From assembly GCF_024834075.1 (NCBI RefSeq), contig NZ_JANUXR010000009.1:1-64000 (forward strand): 64,000 nt of DNA, given 5' to 3'. Numbering within the stretch: the stretch's first letter is position 1; every line of letters begins with the position of its first letter. Of this stretch, positions 29,196 to 36,853 are shown piece after piece. The translations under genes and the position numbers were made by a program. The stretch comes from Corynebacterium sp. HS2168-gen11 (GTDB taxonomy: Bacteria; Actinomycetota; Actinomycetes; Mycobacteriales; Mycobacteriaceae). The notes below the pieces were generated by a model. That model was not told the DNA's origin, ran no database searches, and saw only the letters and a program-made list of their open reading frames with translations.

Positions 29196-30707
29196 TTAGT
29201 AGCTGCTCAAACTTTGCGTTTCACTATTCTGCTTGGTCGCAGTGTCGTGTCGTGAACGAAGAATCTGTTGGATCGAAACATCCTGTAATATCCAGGTCGC
29301 CGCGAACCAGCTCGCAACTCCGGCAATACTCATCCACACGGGGTTATAGAGTTGATGGTTCCCCGAACCGGTAAAAGCACTTGCCACCACAATCGAGCCA
29401 ATAATAATGACATATGCCCAGCGTCGTGAAAGCGGGAATAGCCCTAATAACACAAACACACTTGCGTAATACCAAGGCAGTGTGACGGCATTAAAGCTAA
29501 ACATCACCATGTACATCACTGCCATGCCAAGCATTGGTTGGGTGCGCAAGAACCACCACGAACTTACAAAACCCACCAGCATGATTACTGATGCGCTTAC
29601 ACGAGTGATTGCAAGTATCTCGTTATAAGGAAACGGAGTAAAAAACAAACTTCCAAAACTTGCCAGCGTATCTGCAATCAGTGACGGTACCGAAAGAGGA
29701 TTAATCACCTTTGAATTGCCCGTTAATGCAGCAATCCAGCCCCATGTGCTGCCAGAAAGCTTGGTGATGATCCATAAGGTCACAACAGTGGTGATTGCAC
29801 CTAAGAAGCCGGACACACACCAGCGTCGAAAAGCTTCACTGCGGGTAGAAGCCTTATACACATAAATCCAAATCACAAATGGCAAGCAAAACGCGGCGGT
29901 TGCCTTCAGCGCCATACCTACCGCAATCAGCCCAATGCCTGCGAGTACCATGAGCAGCCGTTCCGCGCGCACAATGAGCAACAAGCCAAGACATACCAGC
30001 GCCACCATCAATGCCTCATTATGCATCCCACCAACCAAGTGAATGATCATCACCGGATTCGCCACACCAATCCAAAGCGCCCATCGCGGATCCAGCCCCA
30101 ATTCACTTGCAAGTTTTGGGACAAGCAGTATGATTGCGACAAATCCTGCAACCGCGAGGAGCTTAAAGATATATGTGCCAACGAGCACATGATCGCCGCT
30201 TATCGACGTGACGATCTTTCCCAACCACAAATGCAACGGCCCATAGGGAGTAGTTGTGGTGCGCCAATCGTGTGAAACCTCAAACAACACTGCATTCGGA
30301 TTCAATGCGGCTGCCTGGGTATACGGGTCGAAACCATCGCGCAGTAGGGTGCCTTGCATGAGGTAGGAATACACATCCCGCGACATTATTGGGCCAGCGA
30401 ATACTAGCGGCACAATCCAAATGAACAAGATGCGTTGTAGCTCAGCGGCCGTAATATGCGCGCGTCCTAAGATCGCCCAGGCCACAATCAAGCAGATGGT
30501 GCCAATCCATAAGGTCACATTGGAAAAAGCAGCACCATGACCGAAGGACAAAAACTCCCACCCGAGAAGGTCAAGTACACCACCACGCCGCTGAAACGCA
30601 CCACCGCCGAAAGAACCCAACAACATGGCACACGTGGCAATCAGCCCTAGACGCAGTGCGCGGGTTGCATGGGGCTGGTCATGTTCACGAATAGCAAGCA
30701 TACGCAT
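29196..30707 (-). CDS. mptA: Alpha-(1->6)-mannopyranosyltransferase of lipomannan synthesis
   Basis: Polytopic GT-C glycosyltransferase that uses polyprenyl-phosphate mannose to extend the alpha-1,6-mannan backbone on the periplasmic side. It has 503 residues with about a dozen hydrophobic segments. A polar loop with the GT-C acidic motif region (FAGPIMSRDVYSYLMQGTLL) and conserved TTTPYGPLHLWLGK are present. ATG 30707 overlaps the idsA stop (TAATG), so the two are co-translated: idsA makes the polyprenyl precursors that carry the mannose donor. The product name is by family and by the mptA-idsA context. Confidence 0.88.
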   Translation of the reverse strand: MRMLAIREHDQPHATRALRLGLIATCAMLLGSFGGGAFQRRGGVLDLLGWEFLSFGHGAAFSNVTLWIGTICLIVAWAILGRAHITAAELQRILFIWIVPLVFAGPIMSRDVYSYLMQGTLLRDGFDPYTQAAALNPNAVLFEVSHDWRTTTTPYGPLHLWLGKIVTSISGDHVLVGTYIFKLLAVAGFVAIILLVPKLASELGLDPRWALWIGVANPVMIIHLVGGMHNEALMVALVCLGLLLIVRAERLLMVLAGIGLIAVGMALKATAAFCLPFVIWIYVYKASTRSEAFRRWCVSGFLGAITTVVTLWIITKLSGSTWGWIAALTGNSKVINPLSVPSLIADTLASFGSLFFTPFPYNEILAITRVSASVIMLVGFVSSWWFLRTQPMLGMAVMYMVMFSFNAVTLPWYYASVFVLLGLFPLSRRWAYVIIIGSIVVASAFTGSGNHQLYNPVWMSIAGVASWFAATWILQDVSIQQILRSRHDTATKQNSETQSLSSY

Positions 30708-31795
30708 TAGTACTTCCGCTTCGTGGCACGATGCGCTAGGTAGTTCAGCAATTCACGCGCATGCTCTGGAATTTTCATTGCCTCTAATTGGCGCAACCCA
30801 GAAGTGGTTAATTCCTGGATTTTTGCCTCCATTGCATCTTCAGCACCTGTTTTCCGAATCAGTTCAGTTAATTCGGCAATCTCGTTGCTGACACTCACAT
30901 TGCCTACACGTTCACGAATCACAGATGCAGTATGCGCATCAGCCAAGGAAAGAGCAGTCGCCAGCAAGACAGTACGCTTGCCTTCACGTAAATCATCACC
31001 TGCTGGTTTGCCTGTGATAGCAGGATCGCCAAACACACCAAGCTGATCATCACGAAGTTGGAATGCTAAACCAATATCGGTACCAAAATTGCGCAACTGT
31101 TGAATGAGCGTGGCGTCACCACCGCCGAGAGCTGCACCAATATGCAAAGGGCGCTCAATAGTATAGGCAGCAGTCTTGAAACGATTGACAGTATGCGCCA
31201 ACACGGGATCTTCATTGCCGGAAGCCTCATTGGTAATATCGAGCAATTGTCCACCAATGACCTCAGTGCGCATTCGCTGCCATGCTGGGAGGACTCTCTG
31301 CAACGCGGCACTATCAATACCGGAATTATGCAACATATCATCTGCCCAAACCATGGCAAGATCACCAATTAAAATTGCAACCGACACACCAAAATGCGAA
31401 CTTACACCTGTCCATTTCGCGTTGGTATGCACGGATTCAGCCACACGATGCACAGTAGGTTGGCCGCGCCGGGTATCAGAGGAATCGATAATATCGTCAT
31501 GAATTAACGCGCATGCTTGAATGAACTCCAGCGATGAAGCTGCACGCAACACAGCTTCGTCATGTTCGCCGGAAGGATTGGTAGCTAGATAACCAGCCCA
31601 GGTAAACAACGGTCGAATACGCTTGCCGCCACCAAGCACATAACTTTCGAGCATCTCGACGGCACGACTCACCGGTGTTCCAATGGCAGCGATCGGTTCA
31701 CGTTGCTCGGTAAAAAAATCTTGCAAGTTGCGTTCTACCTGCACGATGATGTCCTCTAACGGGAGGGTATATCCAAGCTGTGCCACTGTGTGCAT
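30707..31795 (-). CDS. idsA: Geranylgeranyl/polyprenyl diphosphate synthase
   Basis: Trans-prenyltransferase of about 362 residues, elongating allylic diphosphates with IPP. First Asp-rich motif DDIIDSSDTRRG (D100, D101, D104), second motif LRDDQLGVFGD near 245. The annotated ATG 31795 is directly after AAGG, too close; GTG 31786 (VAQLGYTLPLED) has the better spacing and may be the true start. It is followed by mptA in an overlapping pair. metF, which neighbours idsA in C. glutamicum as I recall, is absent here. Confidence 0.93.
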   Translation of the reverse strand: MHTVAQLGYTLPLEDIIVQVERNLQDFFTEQREPIAAIGTPVSRAVEMLESYVLGGGKRIRPLFTWAGYLATNPSGEHDEAVLRAASSLEFIQACALIHDDIIDSSDTRRGQPTVHRVAESVHTNAKWTGVSSHFGVSVAILIGDLAMVWADDMLHNSGIDSAALQRVLPAWQRMRTEVIGGQLLDITNEASGNEDPVLAHTVNRFKTAAYTIERPLHIGAALGGGDATLIQQLRNFGTDIGLAFQLRDDQLGVFGDPAITGKPAGDDLREGKRTVLLATALSLADAHTASVIRERVGNVSVSNEIAELTELIRKTGAEDAMEAKIQELTTSGLRQLEAMKIPEHARELLNYLAHRATKRKY

Positions 31796-31933
31796 CCTTA
31801 AGCGTTGCGAAAATACGGACGTGTACGTACGTCACGGAAGCCGATATGTGAATGTTATTGTAGATGACTTTTCAATCCAACAAGTTATACCAATCTACAC
31901 GTTTACACGCGAGTCTTTTGTGATGGCGAATGT

Positions 31934-32488
31934 TTAGCCCAATGTGTTGTCACGATACAGAAGTGCAAAGGCACGTGAATCGCCATGAAAATGGAAGTCG
32001 CGTAAAAGATCCTGAAAACCTAATTTTCGGTAAAGACGAAACGCTCCATTTGCTTCATTTGCCACCTCTGGGGTGGAAAGCACAGTATAGGGGCTATTCG
32101 CTTCTTGCATAATTGCGGTGCATAAGGCTGTGCCAATGCCTTGTCCTTGCGCACGTGGGTGAACATGAATCTCAGATAAATAAAACTGATGTTTCATCAC
32201 GTGCGATAGTGCAAGATCTTGCTGTTGCATGCGTAGTCCACGTTGTACTTCTCTATGCCACCATTGTTCTGGCCGGCCGTGATACCCATAGGTGACACCA
32301 AGGAGTTGGTGGTCGTCGTGGGCAATAAAACACCGAAAATTGCGTTCTCGAACTGCGCTGCGCCATCCAATGACGCGTTGTTGTTTCATTTTGGGCGCAT
32401 AGTTCATCGCAGCAATATAGAGTTCGACAAACTGCGGTGCAAGCGCGCTGAATTCAGGTGCGCCTAAAGATTGGATATGCAAGGTCAC
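31934..32488 (-). CDS. GNAT-family N-acetyltransferase
   Basis: Acetyl-CoA-dependent transferase, about 184 residues. The acetyl-CoA loop motif is in LSEIHVHPRAQGQGIGTALC (R/Q-x-x-G-x-G/A), and a C-terminal LYRKLGFQDLLRDF block completes the fold. The frame extends upstream to ATG 32617, but that would read through the LexA-type box and the promoter of the divergent gene. GTG 32488 (VTLHIQSLGAPEFSALA) matches a GNAT N-terminus. Substrate unknown. It may share SOS-type control with the divergent HEPN gene since the box lies 58 bp upstream. Confidence 0.75.
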   Translation of the reverse strand: MTLHIQSLGAPEFSALAPQFVELYIAAMNYAPKMKQQRVIGWRSAVRERNFRCFIAHDDHQLLGVTYGYHGRPEQWWHREVQRGLRMQQQDLALSHVMKHQFYLSEIHVHPRAQGQGIGTALCTAIMQEANSPYTVLSTPEVANEANGAFRLYRKLGFQDLLRDFHFHGDSRAFALLYRDNTLG

Positions 32489-32536
32489 ATTCTTTATGCA
32501 ATCACGTTGTTGAGTGTTTGCCAAGTGTATTACCTC

Positions 32537-32565
32537 TTGACATGTTCGAACATCTGTTCTAAATT
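32537..32565 (+). promoter_or_regulatory. LexA-type SOS box inside a sigma-A promoter
   Basis: TTGACA (32537-32542) and TAAATT (32560-32565) are 17 bp apart. The spacer holds TCGAACATCTGTTCTA (32546-32561), which matches the actinobacterial SOS box TCGAAC-A-N2-TGTTCGA at all but one fixed position. Bound LexA would cover the core promoter of the HEPN gene. Confidence 0.78.
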
Positions 32566-32638
32566 GATGTTCAAGGGGGAACAGTGGCTGCGTATTCTTT
32601 TGAAATCGAAGCCACAAGAATAAGAAAGGAGCTGACTG

Positions 32639-33091
32639 ATGAACGTAGTAGTCTCAGCATCTACGCGGTTTGGGGGACTGCACATGACGTCATATGCCAA
32701 AGGGGATCGAAAGGCTGCACGTTCGTGGCATAGTGTAGAGTTTTCGCTTGCAGAAGCGGACGACTATTTGCGTCAAGGTCGATTCGATCTCGCTCTCGAA
32801 TCATCATACCGAGCATTTTTGCGCTTGGCCGGTATGTGGCTGGATGTCCAAGGTGTTGCGAAAGCACGATCAGCGCGTGTCAATATTATCGATCAGCTTC
32901 GCCACGCTGGGGTATCCGGTCAAGACTGGGCTGAACGAATCGGGCAATATTCACGATTGCGTTCACGCGTGATGGCTGGGTATGACCCACTCTTTTTCCA
33001 AGATGCTGCTCGCGCAGTGTATGCGTTGGCGCTAGAACTGCGTGAAAGTATACAGATTGGATCTTTGTCAGATACAGAATCTGCAGCATAG
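32639..33091 (+). CDS. SAV_6107-type HEPN domain protein
   Basis: Small all-helical protein of 150 residues. The body (SLAEADDYLRQGRFDLALES SYRAFLRLAG in two helices) is the HEPN-like fold of the SAV_6107 family; no clear R-x4-6-H ribonuclease motif is seen, so activity is unknown. ATG 32639 has an AAAGGAG site 7 bp upstream; ATG 32684 (MTSYAKGDRKAARSW) is an alternative. A LexA-type box in its promoter implies induction by DNA damage, in line with what I recall for the C. glutamicum orthologue. Confidence 0.82.
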   Translation: MNVVVSASTRFGGLHMTSYAKGDRKAARSWHSVEFSLAEADDYLRQGRFDLALESSYRAFLRLAGMWLDVQGVAKARSARVNIIDQLRHAGVSGQDWAERIGQYSRLRSRVMAGYDPLFFQDAARAVYALALELRESIQIGSLSDTESAA

Positions 33092-33362
33092 GTCCTGAGG
33101 TATCCATCTATAATGGTGCATTGCTTGGTGCTTGGGAGTGTGAATTATGAAACCGCACTTCTTGGGATTTCCTAAAATTGCAAACGATAGGAGAGCACCC
33201 TTGGTATGGTGAAACTTAAGGATACTGACAAGCAAAGAGGAAAATTTTTATCGGGAGGGAACTTTCCTATTACCCTTGTCGTTATATCTAGTGAATCATA
33301 CAATTTTATTGTGAAGCCTCACGCGCTCAGCAATATACCACTTATATAAAAGGGGAGACATT

Positions 33363-33752
33363 GTGGCACTTTCCGAGTATGAACAGCGATTGCTTCGTGA
33401 AATCGAACAGTCATTGTTAGCGGATGACCCACAGTTCGGTGCTACTGTACAAGAAGTTACAGAGGATCGACCACAAGGGTTGCTAACCTTGCGAGGTGTT
33501 GCAATAATCACCGTTGGCCTGGTCCTGCTGGTGGCAGGTGTTGCATTGAGTCAGATTTCTCTTGCATTTGTGGCTGTGAGTGTCCTCGGATTCTTGGTGA
33601 TGGTTGCAGCTGGTGTCTGGATGCTGCGTGCTTCTCATGATGCACCGATGAAAGCCGCCGCTGGTGGTCGCGTGCGGCAAGAAAAACGTGGAAAAGGTGG
33701 CGGTTTCGGTGATCGCCTAGAGGATAATTTCAAGAATAGGTTCTCAAACTAA
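33363..33752 (+). CDS. DUF3040 membrane protein
   Basis: Conserved actinobacterial protein of 129 residues. The N-terminal signature LSEYEQRLLREIEQSLLADDPQFG is diagnostic of DUF3040, followed by two membrane helices (about 41-59 and 61-83) and a basic Gly/Arg tail (RVRQEKRGKGGGFGDR). GTG 33363 has GGGGAGA upstream. It usually precedes mraZ in actinobacteria and is often assumed to have a role near the division cluster, but its function is not known. Confidence 0.88.
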   Translation: MALSEYEQRLLREIEQSLLADDPQFGATVQEVTEDRPQGLLTLRGVAIITVGLVLLVAGVALSQISLAFVAVSVLGFLVMVAAGVWMLRASHDAPMKAAAGGRVRQEKRGKGGGFGDRLEDNFKNRFSN

Positions 33753-33769
33753 TTACATATTCTGCTTGG

Positions 33770-33806
33770 AAAAGGCTCATACATCAAAGCGATGTATGAG
33801 CCTTTT
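33770..33806. terminator. Terminator after the DUF3040 gene
   Basis: A perfect 16-bp stem, 33770-33785 with 33791-33806, loop AAAGC, ends in TTTTGCTT. Confidence 0.9.
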
Positions 33807-34084
33807 GCTTGCTTAACTTGGATGCGCGTCGTTGTGTGTGAGTGAGAAGTAGCTGGAACCGGTGGTAGATGTGTCGCAAGTACTGGGCAAATCTGAATGT
33901 GATGGGAATGGAGATTGCTCACGCCGAGAGAGGGGGAATGTGACACCGTATGCATCCACGCTAGCGTTTGCGCACCATTACTGAGATATGTGTTGCGCTG
34001 TAATCGGAGTTGTTGGAACGATCACGGCTGTTGAGTGCCTCGTCGAGCAAGAATATAAGTACCGAAGATCTATGTTTCTAAAAT

Positions 34085-34101
34085 TCCCCACTTTCCCCCA
34101 C
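34085..34101 (-). promoter_or_regulatory. Reverse-oriented pair of TGGGG boxes
   Basis: Read on the minus strand, TGGGGGAAAGTGGGGA holds two TGGGG words 10 bp apart, the exact MraZ-box geometry but opposite to mraZ and ~355 bp upstream. Confidence 0.4.
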
Positions 34102-34340
34102 CTTTATATGCAAGGGGAGTGGAGTAATTGATTATTTGCCTAGTGTACGCCGTATATCTGTGAATAAAGGGAAGCAAGTGATACTTGAATATGCGTGTGA
34201 AAAGCATATAAGGGGCAGGGCGGGGGCAAAAAACTTTGATATTTGATCGTGTGTATGAATCCTCCCCACTTTTATTTTAGCTGGTCAGGACTGCAATATT
34301 AGAAATCTCTGAGAAAAATTTTGTGTTGCTATGTTGTTGG

Positions 34341-34370
34341 TGGGGCAAAGTGGGGTATTGTGGTGGACAA
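34341..34370 (+). promoter_or_regulatory. MraZ operator: three 10-bp direct repeats
   Basis: TGGGGCAAAG, TGGGGTATTG and TGGTGGACAA run head to tail. MraZ binds TGGGN-N5 direct repeats upstream of its own gene (known in E. coli and others). Confidence 0.8.
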
Positions 34371-34456
34371 GGAACATGTCTGTGGGTGGTCGTGAAAACG
34401 CGGGTGCTCATTGGTTCCGTCAGTGTTGTCAGTAATGGAAGGTGGGTGCTTTCAAG

Positions 34457-34888
34457 ATGTTTCTTGGCACGTACACTCCAAAACTTGACGACAAAGGTCG
34501 ACTGACACTTCCAGCAAAATTCCGTGAGGAACTTGCTGGAGGCTTGATGGTCACCAAAGGGCAGGATCACTCCTTGGCGGTGTATCCCAAAGATGAGTTT
34601 GTTCGACGCGCTCGCAAGGCCGCCGAAGTTTCTCGTACAAATCCTGAAGCACGTGCGTTCATTCGTAATCTTGCTGCAAGTGCGGATGAACAACGCCCTG
34701 ACGGTCAAGGCCGCATTACGCTGTCACTTGCGCATAGAGACTATGCCGGATTGACGAAAGAATGCGTGGTTATTGGCTCGATGGACTTTTTGGAAATTTG
34801 GGACGCGCAATCATGGGCGAAATATCAAGAAGAAACTGAAGCTGCATTTGCTGCGGCGAATGATGACATCTTGGGTGGCCTGCTCTAA
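34457..34888 (+). CDS. mraZ: Transcriptional regulator MraZ
   Basis: AbrB-like ring-forming DNA-binding protein of 143 residues that represses the division and cell-wall cluster. Both internal repeats carry the family motif: [15 protein letters not shown] near the N-terminus and [18 protein letters not shown] in the second half. The open frame starts at 34442, but ATG 34457 ([15 protein letters not shown]) is the conserved start. Upstream are three TGGGG-type operator repeats. There are ~225 bp before rsmH. Confidence 0.95.
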   Translation: MFLGTYTPKLDDKGRLTLPAKFREELAGGLMVTKGQDHSLAVYPKDEFVRRARKAAEVSRTNPEARAFIRNLAASADEQRPDGQGRITLSLAHRDYAGLTKECVVIGSMDFLEIWDAQSWAKYQEETEAAFAAANDDILGGLL

Positions 34889-35113
34889 CTCACACAATGG
34901 AGTGTGCGTATGAACTCCGTTATTGTGCGTGCGACAACAATCATCGCGTTCTGGTGTACTTCCCCGATATCAGAGCAGCATGAGGGAATCCGCGCATGGT
35001 AACGGAGCTCTATGCACATTGCAAGATGTTCATTAACTGATAACCTGCAGCACGCTTGGCTTAATACCAGCTGATTACAGGGCGTGTTTCAACAAATTTT
35101 CTTGGGGGCTTCC

Positions 35114-36139
35114 GTGGCAGACAAAGCGCAGTTGCAAGCTGATTTGCGTGCCAATCACGGGCACGTACCAGTTATGCGCGCGCGAGTGACACAATTGCTT
35201 GCCGAAGCTGTGACCGCTGCAGGCGAACATGCTGTGATTATCGACGGCACCTTGGGTGCAGGTGGACATTCTGAGTATTTCCTCACGCAGTTTCCCCTCG
35301 CAACAGTTATTGGTTTGGACCGCGATACCCATGCACTTGGCCAGGCGCGTGCACGACTGGAAAAATTCGGCGATCGTTTTGTGGGGTTACACTGCCGTTT
35401 TGATCAGTATCTGCCGGTTCTTGAACAAACTGCAGCTGCAGGCAATCAGGCTTGTCAGCGGTATCTTGACTATGGCTTAACCGGCGCTCTGTTCGACCTT
35501 GGCGTTTCATCAATGCAGTTGGATCAGCCAGAGCGTGGCTTCGCCTACAGCATTGATGCTCCGCTTGATATGCGTATGAATGATGCCGAAGGTCTTACAG
35601 CGGCGGATATTTTGAATACCTACTCTCATGGTGAACTCGCCAAAGTGCTCAAAAACTATGGTGATGAGCGTTTCGCTGGGAAAATCGCATCAGCTGTGAT
35701 CAAAGAACGCGAACGTGAGCCGTTTACCACCTCGCAACGATTCGTCGAATTGCTGTATGCCACTATTCCTGCTGCTGCACGCCGCACCGGTGGACACCCA
35801 GCGAAGCGAAGCTTTCAGGCATTACGCATCGAAGTGAATCGCGAGCTTGAGGCGATTGAGCAGGTTGTGCCGCGTATCGCAGATGCATTACATCCTGGTG
35901 GACGTGCGGTGTTTATGGCCTACCAATCTTTAGAAGACAAGATTGTCAAGCGCATATTTGCCGACTTAACCACTTCTAAAACTCCTCCTGGGTTACCAGT
36001 GGATCTTCCTGAGTTTGCTGCCAAATTCAGTCTGGTAACTCGTGGTGCTGAAAAAGCCACTGAAGACGAAATAGCAGAAAATCCACGTTCGGCCTCTGTG
36101 CGAGTTCGAGCAATTGAAGCAAAGAAAGTAGCGCAATAG
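35114..36139 (+). CDS. rsmH: 16S rRNA (cytosine1402-N4)-methyltransferase
   Basis: Uses SAM to methylate C1402 in the ribosomal P site. It is 341 residues, with the SAM-binding motif [16 protein letters not shown], the [18 protein letters not shown] motif and the [15 protein letters not shown] block. GTG 35114 ([10 protein letters not shown]) has GGGGG upstream; the longer frame from GTG 35084 adds ten residues without a ribosome site. The stop is followed within 3 bp by the ftsL ATG, so the two are co-translated. Confidence 0.95.
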   Translation: MADKAQLQADLRANHGHVPVMRARVTQLLAEAVTAAGEHAVIIDGTLGAGGHSEYFLTQFPLATVIGLDRDTHALGQARARLEKFGDRFVGLHCRFDQYLPVLEQTAAAGNQACQRYLDYGLTGALFDLGVSSMQLDQPERGFAYSIDAPLDMRMNDAEGLTAADILNTYSHGELAKVLKNYGDERFAGKIASAVIKEREREPFTTSQRFVELLYATIPAAARRTGGHPAKRSFQALRIEVNRELEAIEQVVPRIADALHPGGRAVFMAYQSLEDKIVKRIFADLTTSKTPPGLPVDLPEFAAKFSLVTRGAEKATEDEIAENPRSASVRVRAIEAKKVAQ

Positions 36140-36142
36140 GTC

Positions 36143-36835
36143 ATGAGTGCAACTACCACCGAGTTTCACACCCGGCGACCTAGTTCACCTGAAGAATCGA
36201 ACAGGCGTCGAACGCTTACTCGTAGCGCAGTTTCTGTTGCCACGGTGCAACCTGCCGAGCCGAAAATTGCTCCACCGGAACGTTCCGTGCGCCCTGCAAA
36301 GCGCCGGTTCGCACGTCAATTGGGGTCGCAGCAAGTTATTGTCCATCGTGGCAGGCGTGTTGAGCGCCCACAAGTAGACACTTCCAGGCGAAATCATGCG
36401 ATCATGTTGATTCTCGCCGTGGTGTTTGGCGCGTGGATGAGCTTGTATTATTCCGGTCTTGCGACGGAAAATGCGTTCAAGATTGATGAACTGCGTGGGC
36501 AAGAGATCATTCTGCACAATCAGCTAGAAACCTTGCGTCGAGATTTGGAAAATGCCTCGTCGACAGCAGAGATTGCGCGTCAAGCACAAGAGATGGGCAT
36601 GGTCATTCCAAATCAAACCGGTGTTCTGGCGCGCCTGGCCGATGGTAGTATCCAGGAAATTCGGCCAGCTGGCGAAGGTACTCGTCCGATTATTGATGTC
36701 AATGGCCAAAAAATTCAGCCAAACGTGGCAACAAGTGACCCGAAAGCCACCGCAGAAGTGGTATCCTCGCTGAATGCAACTCCACAATTGGAGGTCACGA
36801 CGCCACGTCTAGCGCCGTATATCAATGCCAATTAG
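36143..36835 (+). CDS. ftsL: Cell division protein FtsL-like membrane protein
   Basis: Bitopic protein of 230 residues at the FtsL position (between rsmH and ftsI). The first ~85 residues are basic and Pro/Arg-rich, followed by one membrane helix (HAIMLILAVVFGAWMSLYYSG, about 85-105). A periplasmic coiled coil (NAFKIDELRGQEIILHNQLE) and a C-terminal low-complexity tail to 230 follow. FtsL links the divisome to FtsQ/FtsW/FtsI. The long N- and C-terminal extensions are usual in corynebacteria. The call relies on position and topology because FtsL sequence is poorly conserved. Confidence 0.82.
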   Translation: MSATTTEFHTRRPSSPEESNRRRTLTRSAVSVATVQPAEPKIAPPERSVRPAKRRFARQLGSQQVIVHRGRRVERPQVDTSRRNHAIMLILAVVFGAWMSLYYSGLATENAFKIDELRGQEIILHNQLETLRRDLENASSTAEIARQAQEMGMVIPNQTGVLARLADGSIQEIRPAGEGTRPIIDVNGQKIQPNVATSDPKATAEVVSSLNATPQLEVTTPRLAPYINAN

Positions 36836-36853
36836 GTAAAGGTCGAATAAGCA

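Larger units (their letters stand above)
33807..34456. other. Long leader/promoter region of the division cluster
   Basis: About 650 bp without an ORF, rich in G and C runs. Holds a reversed TGGGG pair (34085-34101), a single reversed TGGGG near 34263-34267 and the MraZ operator (34341-34370). Other structure not explained. Confidence 0.6.

Noticed and set aside
32489..32617. N-terminal extension of the GNAT gene to ATG 32617
   Set aside because: Would cross the LexA box and promoter of the divergent gene, and the added residues do not look like the family.
33147..33212. 21-codon ORF with a GGAG site upstream of the DUF3040 gene
   Set aside because: Too short to judge; no coupling to a neighbour; likely chance.
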